From Chaenocephalus aceratus (Eukaryota > Chordata > Actinopteri > Perciformes > Channichthyidae), in assembly GCA_023974075.1 (NCBI GenBank), contig CM043789.1, positions 39,282,592-39,346,591 on the forward strand: a stretch of 64,000 nt of DNA, written 5' to 3'. Each line of letters begins with the position of its first letter. Position 1 is the stretch's first letter. Positions 34,901 through 46,300 of this stretch are shown piece by piece. The notes under the pieces are model-generated. The model had not been told where the DNA came from. It made no database searches and was given only the letters and a program-made list of their open reading frames with translations. A program made the translations under genes and the position numbers.

Positions 34901-37900
34901 TGGCAGGACTACAGCGCCACTTACAGGCCTGGCATACGTACGACAGCGTCTCCAGCGCTTTTCGAGCGGTCTCGTGTGAATGGACACGTTTCTGGCGCCT
35001 GTTGCGTGTGGACGGAATACTTTTTTGATATCGATTTCGGTCAGTTTGCGTTATCGCCCTCGTGTGGCTCCAGCCTTAAAGCCTGAGCAGCTGACCCTAA
35101 GGGACTTTCATTAACATCGGCCGGTAATTGCTGGAGAGCGAGGGGCTGCAAAGAGCTGGAAGTGGTCTACATTAGGAAGGGACAGCACTTTGCAACACAT
35201 CACTTTAAGTGCAGTTGTGGGTTTGGGACTTTTCATTTAAGGTGTTCACTTCCTTAGAGGCCAAAGCAATCTAGGAATTGGTCCCTTATATGACCAGGCC
35301 TACAGAGTGGAAGAGGTGATTGTCAACTCGGTTTTGTTAAAACTATACAATAAATGGTTAATGCATACGTTACATGTGTTTATGTAGTGAAATATACTAA
35401 GCTGAACACCCCTGAGCACACCACATGTCTGCTCAGGGAGCCCTTATGCACTGTACCAGATGAACCATACGCACAGGCATGTCAAGCTGGAAGACACCAC
35501 AAACTCTGCAAGTGTAGGATTTGGGATTGCACCAATGACTTATTAGCATGCTACATGTTCTCTCAGAACATTTTCAAAAAGGATTGGAAGAGACGTTCCA
35601 ACGGGTGGGGACATGTTTACCAAACTTGGCCAAATGCAGTAGTTTGAAACCGCCATGTGCATCCACACTGTAACCACATATCCCCCCTGTATCGAAAACA
35701 TCACTAAAAATGTTAAGTAAACACGTTCTGATTTCCTTTTTTTCTAGTGTTTAAGTGGAGGTGAGCAAACTGCCCTCTGCCCCCGCTTCATATAAAAGTG
35801 TCTATTCTTTTCTTAAATGGTAAGTACTATCATAAATAACTGCCATCAGGTCAGGTTTATTTAAGTGCAACCTCTTCTAGTCTGTTCTTGAGGAAATAAA
35901 TATTTAAACATATTTCATAATGGACCCACAAGCTCTTTGCTAAATGTCATCGTTGTCTCCTCTCTTTTATACTTTCCACTCCATTTGTGTGCGTTATCTG
36001 AAAAAGGCGAAAAATAATGATCTTTGAAAACCTTTGATTGCCCCCCCCCCCCTCACCTAAGTACTGGACCAGCTCCAGACTGTACATCAGCTCCAGCAGG
36101 TGGTCAGCATGGTTACCAACAACCATCTTCTTCAGTTCCGTCCAAATCCGTTCTCCAGATATCGCTGCAAGGCCACGACTGTTTTCCCGGATGGCGACCA
36201 GCGTCTTCGGGTCGTGGCGGTCGGGCTCCGGAGCCACCCTGCCGTAAAACCTGGGGGGGGGAATAAGAGGCTCTTTCTTTCATTGGCTATTTCAGTTCAA
36301 AGTGAGACGAGGAATAACGTAGAAATATAATAATAATGTATTACATTTTCCTTTTAAGGTGTTGGGAAAATACTGAATGTACTCTTCCAATATCAGAGTA
36401 GCACATTATAACAAAGAGCATGTGAAGGACACTGTTCAGGAACGAGTTGTACCAAATGCCCGAACACAAGGTGAAAGGGAGATAAAGACATCCCACCTGA
36501 AGTAGCGCAGTATTCTCAGGTAGTCCTCTTGGATTCTCTGTTCAGCGCTGCCAACAAAGCGGACTTTGCGCTCCTTCAGGTCTTCGTATCCTTTGAAATA
36601 GTCGTATAATGTGCCGTCAAGCCCTGTGAGAGAGTCAAATAAAGACAACACATCAGAAACTTCTGACCAGTATAATTAATCGTGATAAAATAGGTGACAA
36701 TGTCTTGTGACACAAGTCCTTTAATTCAGTGGAAAACAAACACAAATACCTAAAAACATGGAGTTGATGGTGAGGTCTCTGCGCTCGGAGTCTTTCTGCC
36801 AGTCCGTGGTGAACTCCACCTCTGCGTGACGTCCATCCGTCTGAACATCCACCCGCAACGTGGTCACCTCGAAGTTCTCATTGTGTAGCTGTGAGCGAAA
36901 CCGATAAACAAAACACCGATGCTTAAAAAAGGCCTCATGTCTGGAGACGTGTACATATGGCCTCATCCTGAAGTCAAAGCCTCTCTTAGATGAAGGTAAG
37001 CAGTGTTTCAGACGGCAAGGGTCTAATGTGGAAAGGAAAACAATGAGTAACCCAAACACACAGCTGATAATAGATGGAGAAAATTGATAGAATATTGCAA
37101 AAACTAAAATACAACTTTAATGCTCTTGCCAAACCCTGAGCATGTTTTCCTTTCCTTCTCTGCACACTAGGTCTTTTCAGTTCTGCTTCCCTGCTGATTG
37201 TGAGTCTGCATATGTTATATGTATATGAGGGGAATCGTGCAATTTAATGTATTATTTAATTATGTACATATTACCTATCATGTCTATTTTAAGTCCCATT
37301 TATTGTTTTTATATCGTCTTGTTTTTATATTGTCTTGTTGTTGCGTGTTGGCACCTTGAGTTTATTGTAATTTCGTTGTACCTGTACAATGACAAAATTA
37401 AAGATCTATCTATCGATATGTATTAAAGTAAGTATGTATGCATGTGAACATGGGTATAGCTGGGTATGCGTGTATGAAAGGTTATTTATAAATTCAGCAC
37501 TGTGCTCGACCGTCGATGAATATGAATAGAAGCGACTGGGAGACATAATGAGAACATATCTAGGTCCCCTCTGCATGTCATTGCTCTGTAATCAGCTTTA
37601 CTTTCAATTTCAATATACTTTTTATTTCATTTTCGTTTTGTTTATTGATTCTTTGTTGCGATTTCCCTTATGTAAAACAAACCTGAGTTTGTATTCTGAG
37701 CGAATCGCATCCGTTACGGACTAAGTCTATAAATACAAATTATTTTAAAAAGGAAAAAAAGAAATATGTTGTGTGACAATCGGCAAATGCTATGAGAACA
37801 GTGACTCTTCTATTTATACAAAAACTGTTATATTATTAAAAGGTAACAGCATATAAAGTAATTCAATTCTGCTCCACATTTACCAGCTTTGATGAATACA

Positions 37901-39742
37901 TAAATGCATCAATAGTCATAATCCAACCATTTAATACATATGATTATGTAATGGGCTATTATGCACAATAAGTATGTTTAAGTTAAGCTAATGTTCTGCA
38001 AAAGTAAAGGACTTGGCAAAGAGTTGAAGGAGCCTTTACAGCAGCTTGAAAGCAGAAATAGAACTAATTGAAAGCAGGACAGTGACACCCTGCGTGCCTC
38101 TTACTCTTGCTGTAATGGTTCCATGCTTCTCTCCTTTGTTGTTGATCATCCTGATGCCAGCTTTCTGGAACATTTGCTTCATCTCCTCTGGAGTTGCTGT
38201 GGTGGCAAAGTCCACATCGTCAGGCCGCTTCCCAGACAGCAGGTCCCGCACCGCGCCGCCAGCGATCCTCAGCTCATGCTGGTGCTTCCCAAACAACTCT
38301 GGAAACAACAGACACACACTTTAGGGAGACTTTACAGAGGATATGTGTCGGGCACACAAACAATTGCCCTAGCTTGAATTAAACTTGAAAGGCATAACCT
38401 GAGAAAACTAAAATGTTTTTGTTGTGTATATCCTGACTGCAGTTCTCACTTTGCCTATTAGTCTTATATGCCTATTGCTTTTTACTTAATATACGATTAT
38501 TGTTGCTTGCAGAACAGCTTTTGAAATGTTCCTCAGGCTTAACATGTGTATGAAGTTCTAGTTTACCAAACACATAATCATATTTGACCCATATTAGGGT
38601 GAAATGTTCAAACAAGGTGAGCACATCAGAAAATGTTGGCCTCTCCTGTGTCGATGTTGACTGTTTGCCTTTCATTTGTATCAGGCCTAGTACCATATTT
38701 TTTGAATGAAGAGAAATACTCAAATCAGATGAATACAGTTCCACCAAAATACTATTATGTTTCATAAGTAATCCTCTTCACAGAGACAGTATTTCGAATA
38801 AGTCTCGCACATGTCTTTATCTACACTACTGTACTGTAAGAGTTGTTAAAGCCACCACTGAGATACCCTAAGTATTTGCAATGAGCTTAAATCTGCTAGA
38901 CATATGACTACTCTAATTATTTCACCATGCCCATGTTTTTATTTATCACTAAATTAAGTCTGATCATGGACACCCTTATGGATCTGACTAGTTCTGCTTA
39001 AATTCGGAAAGTTCACGACCTAGCTTTACTGAAGCTAGCTTTACATCTCATGTGTAATTGCTTTTACATTTCTACTACTGTGACAAAACAATGTCCCAAT
39101 TTGGGATGAATTAAAGTATATCTCATCTAATATGAGTCTCAAACTTGTATTTTCCTATAGTTCTGTATTGCAAGAGTTTTTATAGCCAGTATATATAGTT
39201 TATATTGTTTCCAGTATCTGCAATAAGCTAATATCTGACAGACATAGCAGTGTTTCCCCTACCATTGTCTTGGAGGGGCGCTGCGCCCCGCAAACGGAGA
39301 CCCACGCCCCCCCTGAAAAAAAGATTATATATATATATTTATTTTAGAAATATATATATATATATAGCACCAAATAGCAACTAATCTATATCTACTGTCA
39401 CTTTTCACATTGGACATGTGCTCTTTTATTAAATAAACTAAACGCTTTCATTTTAAATTGTGAGGTTAGTGTTTTTGACCCTAAGAAACACTGATGCATT
39501 AATCAATAACAATAATCCACAGCTCCTCTCTCTGCTCCAGAGGATTTCAAAAATATATCAGCACTGTTTTCTAAACAGTGCTGATACAGGTGTGTTTGTT
39601 GTCACATCTCACCTGTTAGTTCCTTCAGACCCTCACTGAACAGAGACTTGAACTCACTGGTCTTCAGCTGCATGGTGAAGAGACTCCTCCAATAGAAAGC
39701 TGTTCTATCAATCACCCGAGGCTTCAATATCCTGCTCCACAT
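31990..39742 (-). CDS. trnt1: CCA tRNA nucleotidyltransferase 1, mitochondrial (CCA-adding enzyme)
   Basis: Seven coding exons: 39742-39613, 38298-38105, 36888-36750, 36623-36497, 36250-36057, 34600-34347, 32235-31990. All junctions are GT/AG and phases agree, giving 1284 nt, 427 residues (human about 434). The enzyme adds CCA to tRNA 3' ends from CTP and ATP in mitochondria and cytosol/nucleus. Seen: a basic N-terminus ([19 protein letters not shown]) fitting a mitochondrial presequence, with an internal Met at residue 24; [20 protein letters not shown] with the GGxVRD and DxD metal-binding motifs; [32 protein letters not shown]; a helical tRNA-binding body; C-terminus LLSHVKS. This is a class II CCA-adding enzyme. 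The start was chosen because an upstream stop-bounded frame and a CAG-flanked ATG precede the presequence. No frame breaks. Confidence 0.97.
32285..32840. repeat. 37-bp tandem repeat, about 15 copies
   Basis: The unit includes CATGTCTCTTCTACATCAAC and ATGTGTCCCCTCTTCTC. Copies differ mainly at C/T positions (TTCTCC versus TTCTTC), and one copy near 32630 has an extra T. Because 37 is not a multiple of 3, all three frames stay open and yield spurious 180-220-residue repeat frames. No spacers, so not a CRISPR array. Confidence 0.95.
33005..33022. repeat. poly-C tract
   Basis: Eighteen consecutive C bases inside the TTAA MITE in TRNT1 intron 6. Likely length-polymorphic. Confidence 0.9.
37340..37420 (+). 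repeat. LINE-like 3' tail in TRNT1 intron 2
   Basis: GTAATTTCGTTGTACCTGTA then CAATGACAAAATTAAAG followed by a short ATCT repeat. This is the form of the 3' end of a fish non-LTR element with a microsatellite tail. No coding part is present. Confidence 0.45.
39250..39494. mobile_element. short MITE with CAGTGTTTC ends in TRNT1 intron 1
   Basis: Left CAGTGTTTCCCCTACC, right (reverse) CAGTGTTTCTTAGGG. The interior begins GGAGGGGCGCTGCGCCCC. No clear target duplication. 245 bp, non-coding. Confidence 0.5.
39556..39586. repeat. 14-bp hairpin near the TRNT1 exon-1 donor
   Basis: Arms TATCAGCACTGTTT (39556-39569) and its exact complement (39573-39586) with a 3-base loop, about 26 bp inside intron 1 from the exon-1 donor at 39612-39611. 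Confidence 0.85.
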
Positions 39743-40393
39743 CTGTACAAACAACAAATAAGTTATCAAGTGTTTATTATGTAGAGCTTTTGAGAGCTAG
39801 CTTACTGTTAGCTACATGTCATTGAAGTCACGCTGGCTGGCTGACTTGTAAAGCTGCTCAAACATCGCGAGAACATGAGAAACAACATGGCAATGTTAAC
39901 GCTTCAAACATAACGTACACAACTGAGAGCCACTCATATATAAAGTGTTATTACCAGAAAACGCTACTATCACTTTATGATATCCTTCTCTGACATGAGC
40001 ATTCAGCTAAGCAGGAAGTGTTTCGGTGGTTTCTGACCAATCGCGTGAGGTTTAATCACGCCGACGAGAGCAGCTTGCTGTGCACAACTGATCGCGAGAT
40101 TTCAGTTTGGTGGTTTAGTGACTTTATTTATGTAACTGGATATACCCCTTGCTTTGTTGTTAACGATTATCTATTCTTTATTTGCAACATTCAATGTTAT
40201 TGACAGAAAATAAGTGACTTAACGGTTTGGAAATGACTCTTGATTAATAAAGTGAACACAAAAAAACACGCCAACGAGAGCAGCTTGCTGTCTAAAACTT
40301 CTCGTGAGAGTTCAGTGTGTTGCTTTAATGCTTTGGTGACTTCAAGGCTTGTGATGAAGTCCTGGTCAGATCAGTACACGGAGCTGGCAGCAA
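39743..40393. promoter_or_regulatory. putative bidirectional promoter of trnt1 and the ARL6IP5-like gene
   Basis: The two start codons are 651 bp apart and divergent. No TATA box is obvious. Three CGCGAGA-type motifs occur: TCGCGAGA at 39865-39872, TCGCGAGA at 40092-40099, and TCTCGTGAGA at 40300-40309. A CCAAT lies at 40037-40041. A diverged direct repeat (CACGCCGACGAGAGCAGCTT at about 40058, CACGCCAACGAGAGCAGCTT at about 40267) carries the second and third motifs. TCTCGCGAGA is a known element of bidirectional housekeeping promoters. Confidence 0.55.
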
Positions 40394-43300
40394 ATGGCTA
40401 AAGTGGAGCAGACTCCGCTCAGATCCTGGGAAGACTTCTTCCCCGGCTGGGAGATGTTCTGCAAACCGGACGGGAAGGACCTGACGATATGGAGCAACAG
40501 GGTGGTCAGCAACCTGCTTTACTATCAAACCAACTACATCGCTATAGCCCTGGAGGCTTTCATCGTTGTTGGGTAAATTACATAATATGCATACAGTAGT
40601 CGGTGATGTGCTTATTTGGTTGTTTGCAGCTAAATTCACTTTTCATGGTTGTTTTTGTCTCATGGGTATTGCTTTTTGTTGTTGTTGTCCTGTTAGTTTA
40701 AACTGCACTGTAGCCTACGTTAAAGGGATTAAGTAAACAGGTGCAGAAAGGATATATAGTTTTGTGGAGAAGAGTTTTACAGTGGTGTACTCAAGTACGA
40801 TTTTGAGGTAATTGTACTTTAATTGTAATTATGTTTTGCTACTTTGTAGTACTTCTACCCCACTACAATTCAGAGGTACTTTTACTCCACTACATACATT
40901 TAATACATTTAGTTACAGATGTAGTTTAATGATATGAAATATAATCAGCTCTTAAATCAGACTTTGAGACCTGGAGTAAATTCACAAGCTACCCTGCAGT
41001 ATAAAAAGGCATTACAACTAGCTGCACCTTTACCAGCTTTGATAACACTTTAATGGTAAAATTAAATAAAAAATATCCTATATATTATTCTGAAATGGAC
41101 CAATCTGCAGAATGAGTAGTTTTACTTTTGGCACTTTAAATATATTTTGATGCTAATACTGATCTACTTGTACTTGAGTAACATTTTGAATGCAGGACTT
41201 TTATTTGTAACAGAGTATTCCTACACTCTGGTACTTCTACTTGTACTGAAGTATAAGATCTGAATAATTGTTCGACCTCAGACCACAGACAGTTGGATTG
41301 AGTCCCTTAGGAGTGAATGGGAAATAATGTTTCAGCGATCATGTGATGTACTGTTACTGTCTGTATACAACTGTCTTCTTTTGAACAAGTTTTAACCATG
41401 TGTCCTCTTATGTAGGATATAGGTAAGACTTTTTTCATTGATATTACTATATAATACAAAATGTATGTCATGAAGCACCTAGTATGTAATAATGGGTACA
41501 GACTGGATTCAAGTTATTTATTTAGCACTTTTAAGATGCAAAAGTAACAGAAAGTAACCAAAATAAAACAACAAAAATAAATAAATAGCAATACCAACTC
41601 CCTCCTAATGGAGCAACTCTTAACTTTGTAATTAACAAATACACTTTATACCAACAGAAGTCAACGAACACAGGACAGGATAAAGCATATATTTCAGTTA
41701 AAAGCCAATTCAAAACAGTGGGTCTTGAGCATTGACTGTATATATAAGTGTCTTGAGTTGTCCCTTTAAAAGTATGAACACTCTTTTGGAACCCTCCCAT
41801 AGTCCTGTGCCATAATAAATACTGCACACTTCCTGAAGAACTAGTTTATTATCTAAGGAGGAAGACAGATTTACTCAGACCAGGAAACAAGTGGTTAAAT
41901 CTCTCATCTGGGGAAATATCTTCTCATAGATGGCACCACTTTGTTCCAACAACAAAAGCCTAATATACTAAGAATAGCCCCGTCATGGTTTGTCTGCTGA
42001 CCTGTGTGTTGAAATATTAGCATTTTAGTCCTGAAGGCTTCATAAGGTGTGTCTAGTCAGCGTTTGCAGAAGCACAGTGGTGGAAAACAGAGCCTTAAAC
42101 AGCTGAACCCCAGATTAGGGAGATCACACAGTATTGGATCATTTAGTAAATTCTGAGTCATCATCCTAAACAAAGATGGACTTTGACTGACATATTACAT
42201 TTATTTTTTACACATAGAAAGCATGGTTCCTTGGTTGGCACATTCACTGTGTTTGTGTGGGTGTGTGTGAGATATAAGGATGTTACGCCCCTGATAAAAG
42301 GGAAGAATTTTGACAAGAGTCAAAGTTATGTTTCATTCTCCGGTACTTTACTCGAGTGAGTCAACAAATGCAACACCTTTCAATAGAACATACAACTTGG
42401 CTATTAACACTGTATTTCAATCATGAAACTTCTTAATTACCACAATATCATTGATAAGATTATATAATTGACAACATAGCAGAACCCTCACAGAATTATT
42501 TAACTAAAATATAAAGACAACATATTACATATATGGGCGGAGACAAGAGCAATCGATCTCCGTCTCCCAGATCAAGGCCATCTAGTCGATCACAGTTTAA
42601 CAGATCACACGTCTCCAAAACAAACACAAACAAGCGCAGACAGAATACCTTCTCATCCTTTCCAAACATCCTACAATCAACCTACATTAACAAAGGTCAA
42701 AGGTAACAGTTAAAATACTGTCAATGTTACAAAAACAATCCATTACACACTCCCCTGCTAAATTTGATGTCGTCCTGAACCTGAAATGTTCAATTTGATC
42801 TTGAGGTGTGTCAATAAAGTGATTAATTTTGGCATCAACACAATAAATCTACTGAACTACCGTTTCGGTTTGTGTCAAACGGTCTCAGTCCTACCATTCT
42901 CTATAATACACTGTCCATGTCTGTTTTGTGCCTACACTCAAAAAACTGACTTTTTGGTGTCGTAAAATATATTTAATTAACTGTCGTACTTTTTACATGG
43001 TAATATCAAGATTAACAAAGAACTAGAATTTCTTAAGTAACATTTTAAATCTATACACCTTTTATTCATGTAATACATTTACAGTGTGGGAGGAGTAGCC
43101 TACGTTTTATTATATATATACTATTTAAATGATTTATAGTCACTGCTCATAAACCTTAAAATAAAAGTAAATGTTAATCTAAAATAGCTGTTTGAATCCG
43201 CGCATTCGTCTTGACAAGACAAGATAACCGCAATTTTGGACGACGGTTCAGTTGGGTTTGCACTTTGAAGGCTGTCGGAGGAGCTACTTCGCTGGAAAAA

Positions 43301-46300
43301 GAAGTGTTGGTAAGTTATTGTCTCTCTGTTTAAGACTTATGATAATATATGTGTCTTTGTGCATAATAGCCTGATTCTTGTTTGCTTGAACCATGTTAAC
43401 GTTTCTGTGCATTAGCTCACAAAGTTGAGAGATTATGTTTTAGATATGTTACGTGCTGTTAGCTAGCTAACCTTAACTGTAATTTACCAGATCATTAAAA
43501 AAAAACACTCACATGCACCTAAAGAAGGTTCCAGAGAACACATTTTCATTCAGTTATCTTGAGCTTAAAGGTCAGGGGATTACCCCTTTGAATATGGTCA
43601 TGTCATTTTCCCCTCGCCAAAATGTTGCCTATCTTTGCAGTGTTATTTAGCCTCTATGCTGATCAGCATGACATGGTTTTGACAAGGCACCAATGGATTC
43701 CTCAGATCCTAGTTTCATATGATATATTTACTCTAGCTTCAGAACTGAGCCCTCTAGAGCCTCTGAAAGGCAGTACAATTGGCCGGCCCGGATTAGGGCC
43801 CAGGGTCTCAGAGTTAATGATGGTCTTTAGCACATATTTTCATTCTGCCCTGATAATGAAGTCACTTTGAATGATTCAAGGATTTTATGTTTCTCACTTC
43901 ATTTTTTGTGTAAATTGTATGCAGGAGGACAGCCGCAGTGATGCAACTGAACACGTCCTGAAGATCCTGGTTGTCCATGGTGCCAATGAAGAGGATCCAG
44001 TGGATGCAGCCCTCCTGCTTGAAGGCAGAGGGATGATGCCAGGATGCCGCAGTACTGCCGAGGCATGCACGCTGCTTATGGGGCTGATTATGCTACTATG
44101 ATTAAGCTGACCCCAAAAGTACAAGCTTTGAAGGTGAACCTGCTGTCTTAAAGACATGGCAAAAAACAATCTTGGATCGTACATCCCAACTGACTTCTTC
44201 ATATGTACTGTCCACTGTCCATGTTGCAATTGCTCAGTTTCAGGGAGCTGTATCAATCTCTGTCTCCCCCTCTGCCATTTTTTTTCTTTCTCCGTATAAA
44301 CATTTCTCCCTCTTTCTCTCTCTCACACGGATTACAGTTGTTGCCGTCTATTCATATTCTGTTATATGTTTTTTCCCCCTCCTTAGGTAAAGAAACATTT
44401 GTATTGAATGTTTAAAAAGCACCACTCCAAATCTATGATGGAGATTTGTTTTGTGGCAGTGATATTTCTATTTTATATATTTTTTGATAAGTTAATGTTA
44501 TTATAATGTTAATGTTGCATGCAGTTATTATAAGGTTAATGTTGTCGGTTAATAGTGATTGAATTGTTGACAAAATAAAGTTTTATTGTATTTTAGTTGT
44601 GTGATTTTGTGCTCAATGTATATTAAATGCATAGATTACATTTATTAGGTAACATTTTTCAAAAGTAAATGAGTAACAATTACATAATTAAAGTGAGTAA
44701 TATAACTTGAAACAAATGAGTAATTCAACATTTTAAACAGAAAAAATATGATAAAATCTACTTATTTACCTCATAACAGTAACTATTACAGATACATAAT
44801 ATTTACTTAATAATTTGATAACCGTGATGTTTCTGTCCATGAAGAAAATAATTGGACTTTACTTAATTAGTTCAAATAAATATAACGTGTAACTTAAACA
44901 TTAAGTAAGATTTACTTAATATTTTCACAAATGTTACGTCTGGTGGAAAGTAAGTTCTACTTGATATTACAGCAGTAAAATATACTTAAAAAATTAAGTG
45001 CAAATACTTGCTAAGATTTAATCAAGTAAATCCTACAAGTCGTTTCTTTCAGTGTAGTATCCCTGCACATTTAATGGTTGGGCAACTTGAAATGGATTTG
45101 TCCACATTGTCACTAGTTGACCTTCCCTAAATAAACTTGGTTGATACTGGCAAAGCCATCCATTAGCATGTGCTGCGCTATAGCATGTTGGAGTCCCAAG
45201 TTGATCATAAGTGAAGAATCTAGGGGCTCGCCTTTCCCTCCTTGGTAGATCATCTCTTTGCTCCCTTTCATCTCCACCTGAATCTGAGTATGGGGATGTT
45301 GGGTTCTCATTGTGTGCTTCCTCAACTGGTTGAACATCTCCACACTCACAATTTTCCTCTGGCATTACATCTTCTTGTGCGTTTGTTATAGGCATCTCTT
45401 TAACCACAGGCTCATCTGTACTCAACACTGGTGTGTTCTGTTCAGCACCATCTTGTGTGTTAGACTGCTCCATGGTTACATCAATAAAGGACCTTTGAGA
45501 ATGTTCTACTGGCTTGTAGTAGTACTCAAACTCCTCTTCGTCATCTTCCTGTTCCTGAGCTGTGCCTTCAGCAGCTGTCTCTGTCATCCTTCTTTTGCTT
45601 GGACACTGTCTTTGGCTGAATTTCCAGAAGTAAGTGATCACAAGGTAGCAACAGATTGCGATGCATTATTCTCGATCTTCCTCTTCCCTGCTCAGGTCTG
45701 ATTTCATAAACTGGAATGTCTTCTCCGACCTGGCGGATTACATAGTGGATGTTCTCTTCCCAATGGTTACGAAGCTTTCCAGTGCCTCCTCTCGGTGTCT
45801 TGTTTCGAACAAGGACACGATCAACAACAGCATGGAGCTTCTCACTTTTCCCTTTTCCATTTCTCCATGTATGTTCGATGGCCTGTTGTTCCTGTTTCAG
45901 ATGTTAGACCAAACAGTAGGTCAATGGGTAACCTTGGGGATCTTCCAAACAGAAGGTAACACGGGGAGAAGCCTGTTACCTCACAACTAGGGTTGCCAGA
46001 AACGGACCATGATCAAAATCGATTATTCGGCAGCCCTGGCGAATAATAATCGATTATTCGACCGACCCCCCCCCACCCCACGGGAGAAAAAAAAAAAAAG
46101 GAATTCCGTTGTTTTCTTTACTGGAACATGTTTAACAGTACAAACAACAAACAAGCATGTCATCACAACGACGTGGCCTTGAAGTGAAGTTGGTAATGGC
46201 CGGCTGTGCTGCGTCTTTCTCTGTAACCTCTTTGGCGTGCTTCGCACTCAAATGCGAACGCATTGTTGAGGTTGAGTTGTGATAGACCAACGTCTTTTCG

